NCBI RefSeq assembly: GCF_030406325.1
Contig: NZ_JAUEQY010000003.1
Span: 1 to 64,000, forward strand
Source: Actinomadura sp. DC4
GTDB taxonomy: Bacteria > Actinomycetota > Actinomycetes > Streptosporangiales > Streptosporangiaceae
Direction of reading: 5' to 3'
Length of the DNA: 64,000 nt
Shown here: one piece after another, positions 7,279-15,429 of the stretch
Numbering within the stretch: position 1 is the stretch's first letter
Layout: every line of letters starts with the position of its first letter
The notes under the pieces: generated by a model
The model's input: only the letters and a program-made list of their open reading frames with translations
Database searches by the model: none
What the model was told of the DNA's origin: nothing
Program-made: the position numbers and the translations under genes

Positions 7279-7701
7279 TCACGGCCCCCGAAGCAGCGCG
7301 CCGACGAGGGCGCCGAAGGCCGCGTGGTCGAGCCACTGCGGCCACCGGGGCAGGGCACGGATCGCCGGGTAGCGGCGGCCGGCCAGCTCCAGGTCCAGCG
7401 CCGCCACGCACAGGCCCGCCGCGCCTCCGCCGAGCGGGCCGAGACGGTGCCGGCGGTCGGCGGCGGCCAGCACCGCCGTCCAGCCCGCCGAGACGGCGAG
7501 GTGCACGGCCACGCCGGCCAGAACGCCGGGCCGGTCCCGGCGGCCGGGCACGAGCGTGCCGGCCGCGCGGGTCGCCTGCAGCGGGTCGGCCCCGGTCGCC
7601 AGCGCGTGCACCGTCGACGGCAGGCCCGCGCCCAGCGCGGCGACCGTCCCCGCCACCACGACCCGGCGGGGCGGGACCAAGGAGAACACCATGAGGGCCA
7701 T
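7279..7701 (-). CDS. Small membrane protein, function unknown
   Basis: 140 residues, mostly hydrophobic, with about four potential membrane helices (VVVAGTVAALGAGLPSTVHAL, LAGVAVHLAVSAGWTAVLAA, GAAGLCVAALDLELAG, AAFGALVGALL). ATG 7701 or 7692 could be the start. The gene diverges from the MerR gene and their starts are 64 bp apart, so the MerR operator could also affect it. I do not recognise the family. Confidence 0.6.
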   Translation of the reverse strand: MALMVFSLVPPRRVVVAGTVAALGAGLPSTVHALATGADPLQATRAAGTLVPGRRDRPGVLAGVAVHLAVSAGWTAVLAAADRRHRLGPLGGGAAGLCVAALDLELAGRRYPAIRALPRWPQWLDHAAFGALVGALLRGP

Positions 7702-7728
7702 CCTCCACCGGCTGCGGGACCGTGTGCC

Positions 7729-7759
7729 TTGACTTGAAGCGCTTCAAGTGCCGGAGACT
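7729..7759 (+). promoter_or_regulatory. MerR-type promoter with 19-bp spacer and perfect operator
   Basis: TTGACT (-35, 7729-7734) and GAGACT (-10, 7754-7759) are separated by 19 bp, the overlong spacing typical of promoters activated by MerR-family proteins. The perfect 18-bp palindrome ACTTGAAGCGCTTCAAGT (7732-7749) lies in the spacer. The predicted transcription start falls on or next to ATG 7766, implying a leaderless mRNA. Confidence 0.78.
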
Positions 7760-7765
7760 GAGGTC

Positions 7766-8206
7766 ATGACAGAGGTCAGCGACACCCCGGGCCTGACGAT
7801 CCAGGAGGTGTCGAGGCTGAGCGGGCTGCCGGAGCCGACCCTGCGGTACTACGAGCGGATCGGCCTGATCGACGCCGTGGACCGCGACGAGAGCAGCGGT
7901 CACCGGCGCTACGGCCCGGCCGTCGTCGCGCGGGCCGAGGCGCTGGGCTGCCTGCGGTCCAGCGGGACGAGCGTGCGGGACATGCGCGCCTACCTTCGCC
8001 ACCTCGACACGGGTGACGCGGCGCAGCTGCGCGCGTTGTTCGAGCGCAACGCCGACCGGATCACCGAGGAGATCGAGCGCATGCGGGTCCGGCTGCGCTA
8101 TCTGCGGCTCAAGGCCGACCTGTGGGGCGCGCGGGAGCGCGGCGATCCCGAGGCCGAGCGCGACGCCCGCGTCGAGGTCACACGGGTCATCTCCCAACTA
8201 CACTGA
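7766..8206 (+). CDS. MerR-family transcriptional regulator
   Basis: 146 residues from ATG 7766. The GTG at 7748 is rejected because it lies inside the operator. LTIQEVSRLSGLPEPTLRYYERIGLI and GHRRYG form the MerR winged helix (about 10-75), followed by a dimerisation coiled coil (DTGDAAQLRALFERNADRITEEIERMRVRLRYLRLKADL). No Cys-based metal site is seen, so it is more like the small-molecule-responsive group. The operator in its own promoter predicts autoregulation and control of the SDR gene 13 bases downstream. Confidence 0.85.
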   Translation: MTEVSDTPGLTIQEVSRLSGLPEPTLRYYERIGLIDAVDRDESSGHRRYGPAVVARAEALGCLRSSGTSVRDMRAYLRHLDTGDAAQLRALFERNADRITEEIERMRVRLRYLRLKADLWGARERGDPEAERDARVEVTRVISQLH

Positions 8207-8219
8207 CGACGGGAAAATC

Positions 8220-9218
8220 ATGGATCTTGTACTCGTGACGGGTGGCAGCGGCCACGTGGGATCGCACGCGGTCCGTCATCTGCTCCAGGAGGGCTACCAG
8301 GTACGTACGACGGTCCGCTCCCCCGACCGCGCGGCCGGTGTGCGGGCGACGGCGGCCGGCGACGGCGGAGGGCTCGAGGTCGTCAGTGCCGAGCTGACCT
8401 CCGACGACGGCTGGGCGGAGGCAGTGGCCGGGTGCGCCTACGTCCTCCATGTCGCGTCGCCCTTCCCTGCGGCCCGGCCGGCCGACCCCGACGAGGTCAT
8501 CGTCCCCGCCCGCGACGGCGCGCTCCGCGTCCTGCGGGCCGCGCGCGACGCCGGGGTGAGGCGCGTGGTGCTCACGTCGTCCTTCGCCGCGGTGGGGTAC
8601 ACCCGCAAGGCGAGCGGTGAGTACGACGAGAGCGACTGGACCGACCCCGACGACGACAACTCCCCCTACGTCAGGTCCAAGACCATCGCCGAACGGGCGG
8701 CCTGGGACTTCGTACGGGACGAGGGCGGCGACCTCGAACTCACGGTGATCAACCCTTGCGGGATCTTCGGCCCGCTGCTGGGGCCGCACCTGTCCAGCTC
8801 GACCGGCCTGGTCAAGGCGATGCTGGACGGCGCCATGCCGACCGTGCCCCCGGTGTACTTCGGCGTGGTGGACGTACGCGACGTCGCGGACATCCACGTA
8901 CGGGCCATGCGGCATCCCGCCGCCGGTGGCGAGCGGTTCCTGGCCTGCGGCGGAGAGGCGGTCAGCTTCCTCCAGATGGCACGGACCCTGGCCGAGAACC
9001 TGGGCCCGGCCGCGGCGAAGGTACCGGCGCACGAACTCACCGCCGAGGCGGTACGGGCCGACCCCGCGCTGCGGGAGGCGGCCGGCCGACTCGGCGAGGT
9101 TCCCGTCCTGCGTACGGACAAGGCCCGCGACGTACTCGGCTGGGCGCCGCGCGACCCGGAGACCACGATCGTCGAGACCGCGCGGAGCCTCATCCGCCTG
9201 GGACTCGTCGCGGGCTGA
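8220..9218 (+). CDS. Extended SDR, dihydroflavonol-4-reductase-like NAD(P)-dependent reductase
   Basis: 332 residues; ATG 8220 is only 13 bases after the MerR stop. The Rossmann motif TGGSGHVGS is at ~7-15 and the catalytic YVRSK (YxxxK) at ~150, with the upstream Ser in LTSSFAAVGY. The later NPCGIFGP motif is typical of the DFR/epimerase branch. The likely reaction is NADPH reduction of a ketone or aldehyde. Co-transcription with the MerR gene suggests inducible detoxification, as in many MerR-SDR pairs; the substrate is unknown. Confidence 0.82.
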   Translation: MDLVLVTGGSGHVGSHAVRHLLQEGYQVRTTVRSPDRAAGVRATAAGDGGGLEVVSAELTSDDGWAEAVAGCAYVLHVASPFPAARPADPDEVIVPARDGALRVLRAARDAGVRRVVLTSSFAAVGYTRKASGEYDESDWTDPDDDNSPYVRSKTIAERAAWDFVRDEGGDLELTVINPCGIFGPLLGPHLSSSTGLVKAMLDGAMPTVPPVYFGVVDVRDVADIHVRAMRHPAAGGERFLACGGEAVSFLQMARTLAENLGPAAAKVPAHELTAEAVRADPALREAAGRLGEVPVLRTDKARDVLGWAPRDPETTIVETARSLIRLGLVAG

Positions 9219-9219
9219 C

Positions 9220-9754
9220 TCAGCGGGGGCGGCAGCGGGGGCGCAGGCCGAAGCGCGCGCGGCCCGTCGCGGCGACGGCGTCCACCACGCCGCCGTACCG
9301 TTTGAGCGAGACGTACAGGAACGTCGAGCACGCCGCCAGGACCGGCAGGCCCGCGACCGTCACGAACGCCACGCGTGCCATGTGCCGGGTCGTCTCGATC
9401 GCGCGCAGGTCGGCGGGCGGGTTCTTGCTGCGGCAGGATCTGGGAGAACACCAGGGCGTAGCGGTCGCGGTCCCGCAGCGTGCCCGGCCGGCCGGCGACG
9501 TGCGCGAGCGTGAGCACTCCGGTCAGCGCCGGCGCCGCGAGTGCCGGCCGGCCTCGTCGGTGCCGTCCTCGCTGTCATCGTCGATCACCCGGATGTGACC
9601 GGCGGGAAAGGTCTCGTGCAGCCGGTAGTAGCCGTTCCCGTCACCGGGCGAGGCCGGTCTGCGGATGGCGTACGGCACCAGGATGTTCGTCAGGGAGGCG
9701 GAACAGCACGACCATGAAGACCGAGACGGCCCGTGCCGTCGGCCGGAAACGCAT
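9220..9754 (-). pseudogene. Frameshifted membrane-protein gene
   Basis: Coding-like protein is spread over all three minus frames. It starts with MRFRPTARAVSVFMVVLF at ATG 9754 (AGGAG upstream), jumps frame to SLTNILVPYAIRRPASPGDG and HETFPAGHIRVIDDD, and later jumps to RDRYALVFSQILP. It then continues in another frame as LRAIETTRHMARVAFVTVAGLPVLAACSTFLYVSL, ending at TGA 9220. The pieces join into one ~175-residue protein with N- and C-terminal membrane helices. At least two or three indels are needed. It trails the lipoprotein gene by 24 bases and would be third in that operon. Sequencing error is the alternative explanation. Confidence 0.6.
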
Positions 9755-9778
9755 CGTGTCACGCTCCTGACGCTCGTC

Positions 9779-10579
9779 TCAGCCGTGCCGTACCGGCGAC
9801 GGCGTCCTCACGAGATCGGCGGGCGCGCCCGGGGCGCCGGGCGCCACGCGGTTCGGGTTCGGGTTCGGCGTGATGGTCGGCGTGACGCTGGGCAGGAGCG
9901 GCCCGGACGGGGGGCCGAGCGCGTCGCTGGACGCGGCGATACGCCGGATCACCGGCGCGGCGCCGAGCACGTGGCGGATCTTCGCGGTCGCCCGGCCGGA
10001 GTCTCCCTCGACCGCGACGACCAGCCCGTTGCCGAACGACACGCCGATCTGCTTCCCTGTCGTCGAGCTGACGACCATGTCGATGCCGGGCACCGTGGTC
10101 GCCAGGCCCGCGATCCGCACGGTCGCCCAGCCGGCCGGCACCGCCGCGTCCAGCGGCAGGTGGTCCCGTTCGCCGACGGAGTGGCTGACCAGCGCACTCC
10201 CGTCCGTGACCGCCTTCCAGACCGCGGTCGCGTCGCTGGTGTCGGCCGAGGTGAAGGCCCGGTAGGTGGCCGGGTCGACCGTGGCCGTCGGGATCTGCTC
10301 GCCGTACACCCAGACCAGGCCGTAGCCGATCAGCGCGAGCCGGCTCACCTCGTCCAGGTGCCGCAGCCGCCGCACCTGGCTCTCGGTGAAGGGCTGGGCC
10401 TGGTTGATGAGCAGGTCGGGCACCGCCGGTGTCACCGACCTGCTCGCCGACGGCGTGGGCCCGGAGATCGGCGGGAGTTCGATCGAGGCGCGCGTGGCCC
10501 GGCTCCCGCACGCCGTCAGTGCGAGCATGCCCAGTGCGCCGGCCGCGGCGGCCGTCGCCGTACGCGGGGCGGCCCTCAT
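9779..10579 (-). CDS. Secreted lipoprotein, function unknown
   Basis: 266 residues. The signal peptide ends in lipobox LTAC (Cys24), so the protein should be lipid-anchored outside the membrane. The mature part has a Pro/Ser linker, a helical segment (FTESQVRRLRHLDEVSRLALIGY) and repeated beta-like stretches (VRIAGLATTVPGIDMVV, GVSFGNGLVVAVEGD), with a Pro/Asn-rich tail. I recognise no catalytic motif. Its ATG overlaps the upstream stop in ATGA (10576-10579), implying coupled translation and a joint envelope function. Confidence 0.72.
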   Translation of the reverse strand: MRAAPRTATAAAAGALGMLALTACGSRATRASIELPPISGPTPSASRSVTPAVPDLLINQAQPFTESQVRRLRHLDEVSRLALIGYGLVWVYGEQIPTATVDPATYRAFTSADTSDATAVWKAVTDGSALVSHSVGERDHLPLDAAVPAGWATVRIAGLATTVPGIDMVVSSTTGKQIGVSFGNGLVVAVEGDSGRATAKIRHVLGAAPVIRRIAASSDALGPPSGPLLPSVTPTITPNPNPNRVAPGAPGAPADLVRTPSPVRHG

Positions 10580-11895
10580 TCGTCCACTTCGCTCCGGCCG
10601 ACGGCCTGGTCGGTGAATGCGTGCGGGTCCCCTGCCTCGCTCGTCCGCCGGACGACGTCCACGACCCCGCGCGGCGGGTTCGTGCTCACGTTCGACCTCG
10701 GCATCTGGAGACGCGGGTCGATGCGTACCGGAGTCGGCGTACGCGTGCCCGGGTCGACACCCGGGGGCAACGGGAGCGGGCGGACGTTCAGGCTCGTCTC
10801 GTCCTCTTCCTTCTCAGGTTCCTCCTCCTTCCGGCGGCGCAGGCGGGCGCCGATGAGGCCGCCCACGAGGGCCATCGCGGTCAGCAGGAACGCCGCGCCA
10901 CCGATGAGGAAGGCGAGCACCCGGCCGCCGAGGTCTCCGTGGGAGTCGGACGACTGCAGCACCGTTCCGGGCGGGTCGGCCTGCTGGGATGCCGCACCGG
11001 GCGCCGGCGCGGCGGTGGGCACGACCGGTGCGCGGTTGACCTGGGACAGCGCGCTCGGAGTCGGGGTGCCGCTCGGAACCGGCCCTGCCGGGGGCACGAC
11101 GGGAAGCGCGCCGGCGGCCGGCGGACGCGTCACCGGTGGCGCGGCGGGCGCAGGGGCCGCGGGGGGCACGGTCGGCCGGCCCCGCAGCTTCGGCGACACG
11201 ATCGGCGGTACGCCCGGCCGCGCCGGCAGGGGCCTGGACACGGGTCCGCGGTGGACCGGCGCGGGGCGGGCCGGCCTACTGACCGGCGGCGCGAGGCCGG
11301 CGGCCGGGAGGGGCAGCGGGACGGTGACGCGGCAGTGGGCCTCGATCGGCGTGTCGGCGTCCTGGAGCGCGGGGCAGTTGGAGACCGGGCCCGTGGTGGC
11401 GATCTCGCCGACGAGCGGGCCGCCGCGCGCGTCCGTACGGACGCGGATCGCGAAGGTGGCGGTCGCGGGCGCGCTGCCGAGGTCGAACCGCCAGGTGACC
11501 GCGCGCGGCCCGGTGGTCACCCGCCCCGTCGTGGCCGACGGCAGCCTGGCGAGGGCGGCGTCGCCAGGCACGCAGGTCAGGCGGGCGATCACCGTGATGC
11601 CGCGCAGCGGCGTCGACGCGGGACTGGCGCTGATCCGGTACACGACCAGGTCGTTCCCCGCCTCGCGGGAGGCGCGGGCCGTCAGCGCGAGCCGGAGCGA
11701 CGGGGCGTTCTCGCCCGCGGACGGCGACGCTTCCGGGATCGCCGAGACGGGTGTGCGGACGTCGGCCGGACATGGCGTCGCCTGCGGTACGCGCGACCAC
11801 TGCGGGTCACCTCCCGCTCGCGCGGCGGTCCCCGCCCCCAGGACCGCGGCCGTGGCGGCCATCGGCACCACGAGCCTCGTGACCCTTCGATCCAT
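10576..11895 (-). CDS. Exported, membrane-anchored surface protein with Pro-rich stalk
   Basis: 439 residues. N-terminal signal peptide (MDRRVTRLVVPMAATAAVLGAGTAARA), then an extracellular beta-rich domain resembling DUF11-type repeats (residues ~60-195, Cys pair CPALQDADTPIEAHC). A long Pro/Ala stalk follows (~200-320), then one membrane helix (about 325-350, FLIGGAAFLLTAMALVGGLIG). A charged cytoplasmic tail begins RRRKEEEPEKEEDE. Such architecture suits a cell-surface scaffold or adhesin-like protein. It is the first gene of the operon with the lipoprotein and the pseudogene. Confidence 0.7.
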   Translation of the reverse strand: MDRRVTRLVVPMAATAAVLGAGTAARAGGDPQWSRVPQATPCPADVRTPVSAIPEASPSAGENAPSLRLALTARASREAGNDLVVYRISASPASTPLRGITVIARLTCVPGDAALARLPSATTGRVTTGPRAVTWRFDLGSAPATATFAIRVRTDARGGPLVGEIATTGPVSNCPALQDADTPIEAHCRVTVPLPLPAAGLAPPVSRPARPAPVHRGPVSRPLPARPGVPPIVSPKLRGRPTVPPAAPAPAAPPVTRPPAAGALPVVPPAGPVPSGTPTPSALSQVNRAPVVPTAAPAPGAASQQADPPGTVLQSSDSHGDLGGRVLAFLIGGAAFLLTAMALVGGLIGARLRRRKEEEPEKEEDETSLNVRPLPLPPGVDPGTRTPTPVRIDPRLQMPRSNVSTNPPRGVVDVVRRTSEAGDPHAFTDQAVGRSEVDE

Positions 11896-12066
11896 CTCAG
11901 TCCCTCAGTTCCTCAGTTCGCCGTATCGGGCCGAATCTTCCGAACGGCCGCCGCGGTGCAACGGCGGTCCGGACACACATGCCGGCTCGACAATCCCGAG
12001 AAATCCGTTTCCCTAACTCGGCCAGCACTCGCGCCGATCCAGATCATTCGAAATACTCGATCATCG

Positions 12067-12363
12067 TTACTGATCGACATGACCGATGCGCGATGGCGGC
12101 TGGTTCATGGAATCGAATCCGGTGAACGGCAGTGCGCCATGCGGGCCGCTCGGGCCGCCGATCGCGTGCCCGCCACGGCCGGCCGGGCCGCCGACGGCCG
12201 CGCCGCCGGGATCGTGGAAGCCCCCGCCATCGTGACCACCGTCGTGGCCTCCTACGATGCGACCGTGGATACCGTCACCGCCATCATCGTCGGCGCCGTC
12301 TCCACCGCCGAGGGTGACGCCCGCTCCATCGAGGGCGGGGATTCCATTCCTGATGTTGCACAT
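12067..12363 (-). CDS. Gly/Asp/His-rich small ORF with LPFTG-like end
   Basis: 98 codons from ATG 12363. The middle is highly repetitive in Gly with Asp and His (GGGDGADDDGGDG, GGHDGGHDGGGFHDPGG), and ALPFTGFDSMNQPPS lies near the C-terminus. G/C third positions look coding, but the ribosome site (GAGAAAGAG, ~8 bases away) is weak and no family is recognised. LPFTG resembles a sortase LPxTG core, but no hydrophobic segment or Arg tail follows, so sorting is doubtful. Gly/Asp/His clusters could bind metal. It could also be non-coding. Confidence 0.4.
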   Translation of the reverse strand: MCNIRNGIPALDGAGVTLGGGDGADDDGGDGIHGRIVGGHDGGHDGGGFHDPGGAAVGGPAGRGGHAIGGPSGPHGALPFTGFDSMNQPPSRIGHVDQ

Positions 12364-12618
12364 TCCATACTCTTTCTCAGCAAAAGAAACACTTGGCGCG
12401 GATATCAGACACCTCACTTCGACGCTCGCCGCCATCTCACAAGTCTCTTGATCATGGACCATAACAACAGTTCCGACCGTTGTCGCGACCACGTCACAAA
12501 CTCGACCTCAAAACTGCTTCACGCGATGGCCATCTTCCCCGACTCGCAACCTCCGAGCAGATATGCCTGGGCGCGGCACCACGCCACACTCAGCGCGATG
12601 CGATTTTCGGGGGGAAAT
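12364..12618. other. AT-richer non-coding stretch before the epimerase gene
   Basis: Together with 11896-12066 this flank is visibly lower in GC than neighbouring genes and contains runs such as TTTCTCAGCAAAAG and AACAACAG. No convincing ORF, RNA fold or mobile-element end was seen. It probably holds promoters for the minus-strand genes and for the gene at 12619. Confidence 0.4.
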
Positions 12619-13743
12619 GTGAATGCACCCGGCAGGGTGGCCGTCGTATATGGGACCCGGCCCGAGATCGTCAAGCTCGGCGGGGTCGTCCGGCGCCTTG
12701 GCCCGTACGCGCTGCTGGTCCACACGGGACAGCACTTCGACGCGACCATGTCGGAGGACGTCGCCGTGCATGTGGGCATGCCCGTCCCCGACATCCGGCT
12801 CGACGTCGGCGGCCTGCCGCGTGCCGGCCAGATCTCGGCCGCCCTCGGCGGTCTCGACAAGATCCTGGCCCGGCGCGAACTGCGCGCCGTCGTGGTCCAG
12901 GGCGACACGAACGCAACGGTCGCCGGCGCGCTGGCGGCGAATGCCCGCGGCCTCCCGCTGATGCACGTCGAGGCCGGGCTGCGCTCTCTCGACCGGACGA
13001 TGCCCGAGGAGCACAACCGGGTGGTCACCGACCACCTCTCCGACCTGCTGTGCGCGCCAACGCCCGGATGCGTGGCCAACCTGGCGCGCGAAGGGATCAT
13101 CGGCGACCACGTGGCACTGACGGGCAACACCGTGGTGGAGGCCGTACGCGACATGACGCCGCCGCCCGCGGAACGCGCGGCCCTCCTCGCCCGCCTGGGC
13201 CTGACCGCCTGCGGCTACGTGCTGGCGACCATCCACCGCCCGGAGAACACCGACGACGCGTGCGTGCTCGCCACGATCCTGTCGCAGCTCGCCGCGCTCC
13301 CGCTGGAGGTGGTGCTCCCGCTCCACCCGCGTACGGCGGCCGCGGTGCGGCGGCACGGGCTGGAGGCCCTGCTGAGGGATGTCCGGGTGCTGGACTCTCT
13401 CGGGCCGCGGACCTTCCTCGGCCTCGCCGCCGAGACCGCGGTCCTGGTGTCGGACTCCGGCGGCGTCCAGGAGGAGTGCACCGTGCTCGGCCGCCCGCTG
13501 GTGGTCGTACGGCGCTCCACTGAGCGGCCGGAAGTGATGGCGGACTTCGCCCGGCTCAGTCCCGGCGGGGTGGGACTCGCGTCCGCCGTCGGCGAGATCC
13601 TGGGCCAGTGCCCGGACCTGCTCGACCACCTCGCCTCGCTGGCCAGCCCCTTCGGCGACGGGACGGCCAGCGGCCGGATCGCCGCTGCGCTCGGCGAGCT
13701 CGCCGGAGTGCCGCGCGACCGGATGCTCACTCCCGCGACCTGA
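12619..13743 (+). CDS. UDP-N-acetylglucosamine 2-epimerase (non-hydrolysing), WecB-like
   Basis: 374 residues; GTG 12619 follows GGGGGGAAA. Family motifs are YGTRPEIVKL (~9-18), HTGQHFD (~36), VQGDTNATVAGALAA (~95), HVEAGLRS and PEEHNRVVTDHLSDLL (~115-140), IHRPENTDD (~205), and SDSGGVQEECTVLGRPLVVVR (~282-302). The reaction is UDP-GlcNAc to UDP-ManNAc, feeding cell-wall or exopolysaccharide sugars. There are no WecC or glycosyltransferase neighbours, but two membrane acyltransferase genes follow, consistent with surface glycan synthesis. Confidence 0.88.
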   Translation: MNAPGRVAVVYGTRPEIVKLGGVVRRLGPYALLVHTGQHFDATMSEDVAVHVGMPVPDIRLDVGGLPRAGQISAALGGLDKILARRELRAVVVQGDTNATVAGALAANARGLPLMHVEAGLRSLDRTMPEEHNRVVTDHLSDLLCAPTPGCVANLAREGIIGDHVALTGNTVVEAVRDMTPPPAERAALLARLGLTACGYVLATIHRPENTDDACVLATILSQLAALPLEVVLPLHPRTAAAVRRHGLEALLRDVRVLDSLGPRTFLGLAAETAVLVSDSGGVQEECTVLGRPLVVVRRSTERPEVMADFARLSPGGVGLASAVGEILGQCPDLLDHLASLASPFGDGTASGRIAAALGELAGVPRDRMLTPAT

Positions 13744-13744
13744 C

Positions 13745-13765
13745 GGCCACGGTCGTGCCGTGGCC
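13745..13765 (+). terminator. Hairpin after the epimerase gene
   Basis: GGCCACGG (13745-13752), loop TCGTG, CCGTGGCC (13758-13765): a perfect 8-bp stem starting two bases after the TGA. Likely intrinsic terminator lacking a T-run. Confidence 0.65.
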
Positions 13766-14145
13766 ATGGAAGCTCTCACGGCCACGGCACGTTCGGTCGT
13801 GCGGAAACACTCACTCCGCGACCACGGACACGCCGACCGGCTCGGGCCGAGCCCGCACCGGCGCTCCGCGCACGCTCTTCGACGCCATCCGGCGAGCCAT
13901 CGCTTCCGGAACTTTTCGCTTTCGCGACGAACCCGGGTAACGGCCGGACGACCACGAGGTGAACGCCTTCTACGGGGGCAAACACCGCACACAGGCGTAC
14001 GCGGGGGCATGAATCGGACCCTTGGGGGAGCCTGAGAGTTCTCTCACTCTGGTTCGCCGGGGCGACCAGACTGGGTAAGGTCGGCGACGCCAGTTCGGTC
14101 CTGGAGTCGCCGGGACCAAATAGAGCGGACGATGAGTAGATCGCG
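13766..14145. other. Non-coding stretch before the acyltransferase genes
   Basis: 380 bases in which the open frames (for example plus 13760-14035) are Arg/His-rich shadow-like peptides. A small palindrome GAGAG-TT-CTCTC is at 14034-14045, about 100 bp before the next start, and may be regulatory. Nothing else was recognised. Confidence 0.4.
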
Positions 14146-15345
14146 ATGACACCCACCCCCCAGTCTTCGGCGTTCGAGCCGGCCCAGCGGACGCAGGCCG
14201 CGCTGCCGCCCCCGGCACCGTCGTCGCTCGAGGAGGTCGTCCCCGTCCCGCCCCCGCGGCCCCGGCCGCAGCGGGACCCGTTCTTCGACAACGCCAAGTT
14301 CTTCGCGATCCTGCTCGTCGTCGCGGGCCACTCGATCGAGAACCTCCGCGACGTCCGCTTCGCGCACGCGGCGTACCTCTTCGTCTACACGTTCCACATG
14401 CCGGTGTTCATCGTCATCACCGGCTACTTCTCCCGCCGGTTCACCTTCTCCGGCGGCAAGGCGCGCAAGCTCCTGACGAACCTCGCCGTGCCGTACGTCG
14501 TGTTCGAGACGGCGTACTCCACCTACCACTGGGCGGTCGGGCACTCGAAGTTCGAGATCAGCCTGCTCGACCCGTACTACCTGACCTGGTTCCTGCTCGC
14601 GCTGTTCGCCTGGCGGCTGTCGACGCCGGTGTGGCAGCAGATCCGCTTCCCGGTCGCGGTGGCGGTGGTGATCAGCCTGCTGTCGGGGATGGACCAGCTG
14701 CCGACGACGCTGGAGATGAACCGCGTCTTCGGGCTGGTGCCGTTCTACGTCCTGGGGCTCTTCCTCAAGCCCGAGCACTTCGAGATCGTCAAGAAGCGCT
14801 GGGCGGCCGTGCTCGGCGTGCTCATCCTGGCCGGCGGGTTCGCCTTCACGTACCTCATCGCCGACCGGCACATGGCGACCGAGTGGGTCTACTGGCGCAG
14901 CGGCAACCCGTCGCTGCACGTGAACAACCTCGTCGGCACCGGCATGCGGCTCGGGCTGCTCCTCGCCGCCGGCGTGCTGGTCGCGGCGTTCCTGAGCCTC
15001 GTGCCCCGGAAGGAGCACTGGTTCACCTCGCTGGGGTCCGCGACGCTCTACGCGTACCTCCTGCACGGTTTCGCCACCAAGCTCGCCGACTACTACGGCT
15101 GGTACGACGCCTCGGTGCTGCACACCGTCCCCGGCGTCCTCGGGGTCGCGGCGGCCGGCGCCGTGCTCGCCACGCTGCTGTGCACCCCGCCCGTGCGCTG
15201 GACGATGCGCTGGGCGCTCGAACCCAACATGGCCTTCGCGTTCACCGCGCTGCGCCGTCCGAAGAACTACCTGTACGCCGGGCGCCGGCGGGCCATCAAG
15301 GACGCGCCGCACAATCCCGCGCCGGACCAGAGTGGCGCGGGCTGA
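14146..15345 (+). CDS. Membrane acyltransferase, fucose 4-O-acetylase type
   Basis: 399 residues. A Pro-rich cytoplasmic N-terminus (about 1-45) is followed by about ten hydrophobic helices. The family start DPFFDNAKFFAILLVVAGHSIEN (Asn and His near the first helix) and TFHMPVFIVITGYFSRR are typical of acyltransferase-3/COG3594 proteins, which O-acetylate sugars of surface glycans. The C-terminus ends in a basic tail. Placement after the UDP-ManNAc-forming epimerase suggests decoration of an envelope polysaccharide (inference). Confidence 0.78.
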   Translation: MTPTPQSSAFEPAQRTQAALPPPAPSSLEEVVPVPPPRPRPQRDPFFDNAKFFAILLVVAGHSIENLRDVRFAHAAYLFVYTFHMPVFIVITGYFSRRFTFSGGKARKLLTNLAVPYVVFETAYSTYHWAVGHSKFEISLLDPYYLTWFLLALFAWRLSTPVWQQIRFPVAVAVVISLLSGMDQLPTTLEMNRVFGLVPFYVLGLFLKPEHFEIVKKRWAAVLGVLILAGGFAFTYLIADRHMATEWVYWRSGNPSLHVNNLVGTGMRLGLLLAAGVLVAAFLSLVPRKEHWFTSLGSATLYAYLLHGFATKLADYYGWYDASVLHTVPGVLGVAAAGAVLATLLCTPPVRWTMRWALEPNMAFAFTALRRPKNYLYAGRRRAIKDAPHNPAPDQSGAG

Positions 15346-15429
15346 CCCGTACCCTCACCCGGCTACGGTTGCCGGATGCGGCCAGGAGGCGGTCAGGTCA
15401 TCGTCAGACATCACCCATAGTCTGTCCCG

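Noticed and set aside
12361-12492. N-terminal extension of the Gly-rich ORF to 12492
   Set aside because: The extension is compositionally unlike the rest and the start at 12363 is closer to a possible ribosome site.
13760-14035. 92-codon plus-strand frame after the epimerase
   Set aside because: Arg/His-rich composition, no ribosome site, and overlap with the terminator hairpin; no protein-like features.
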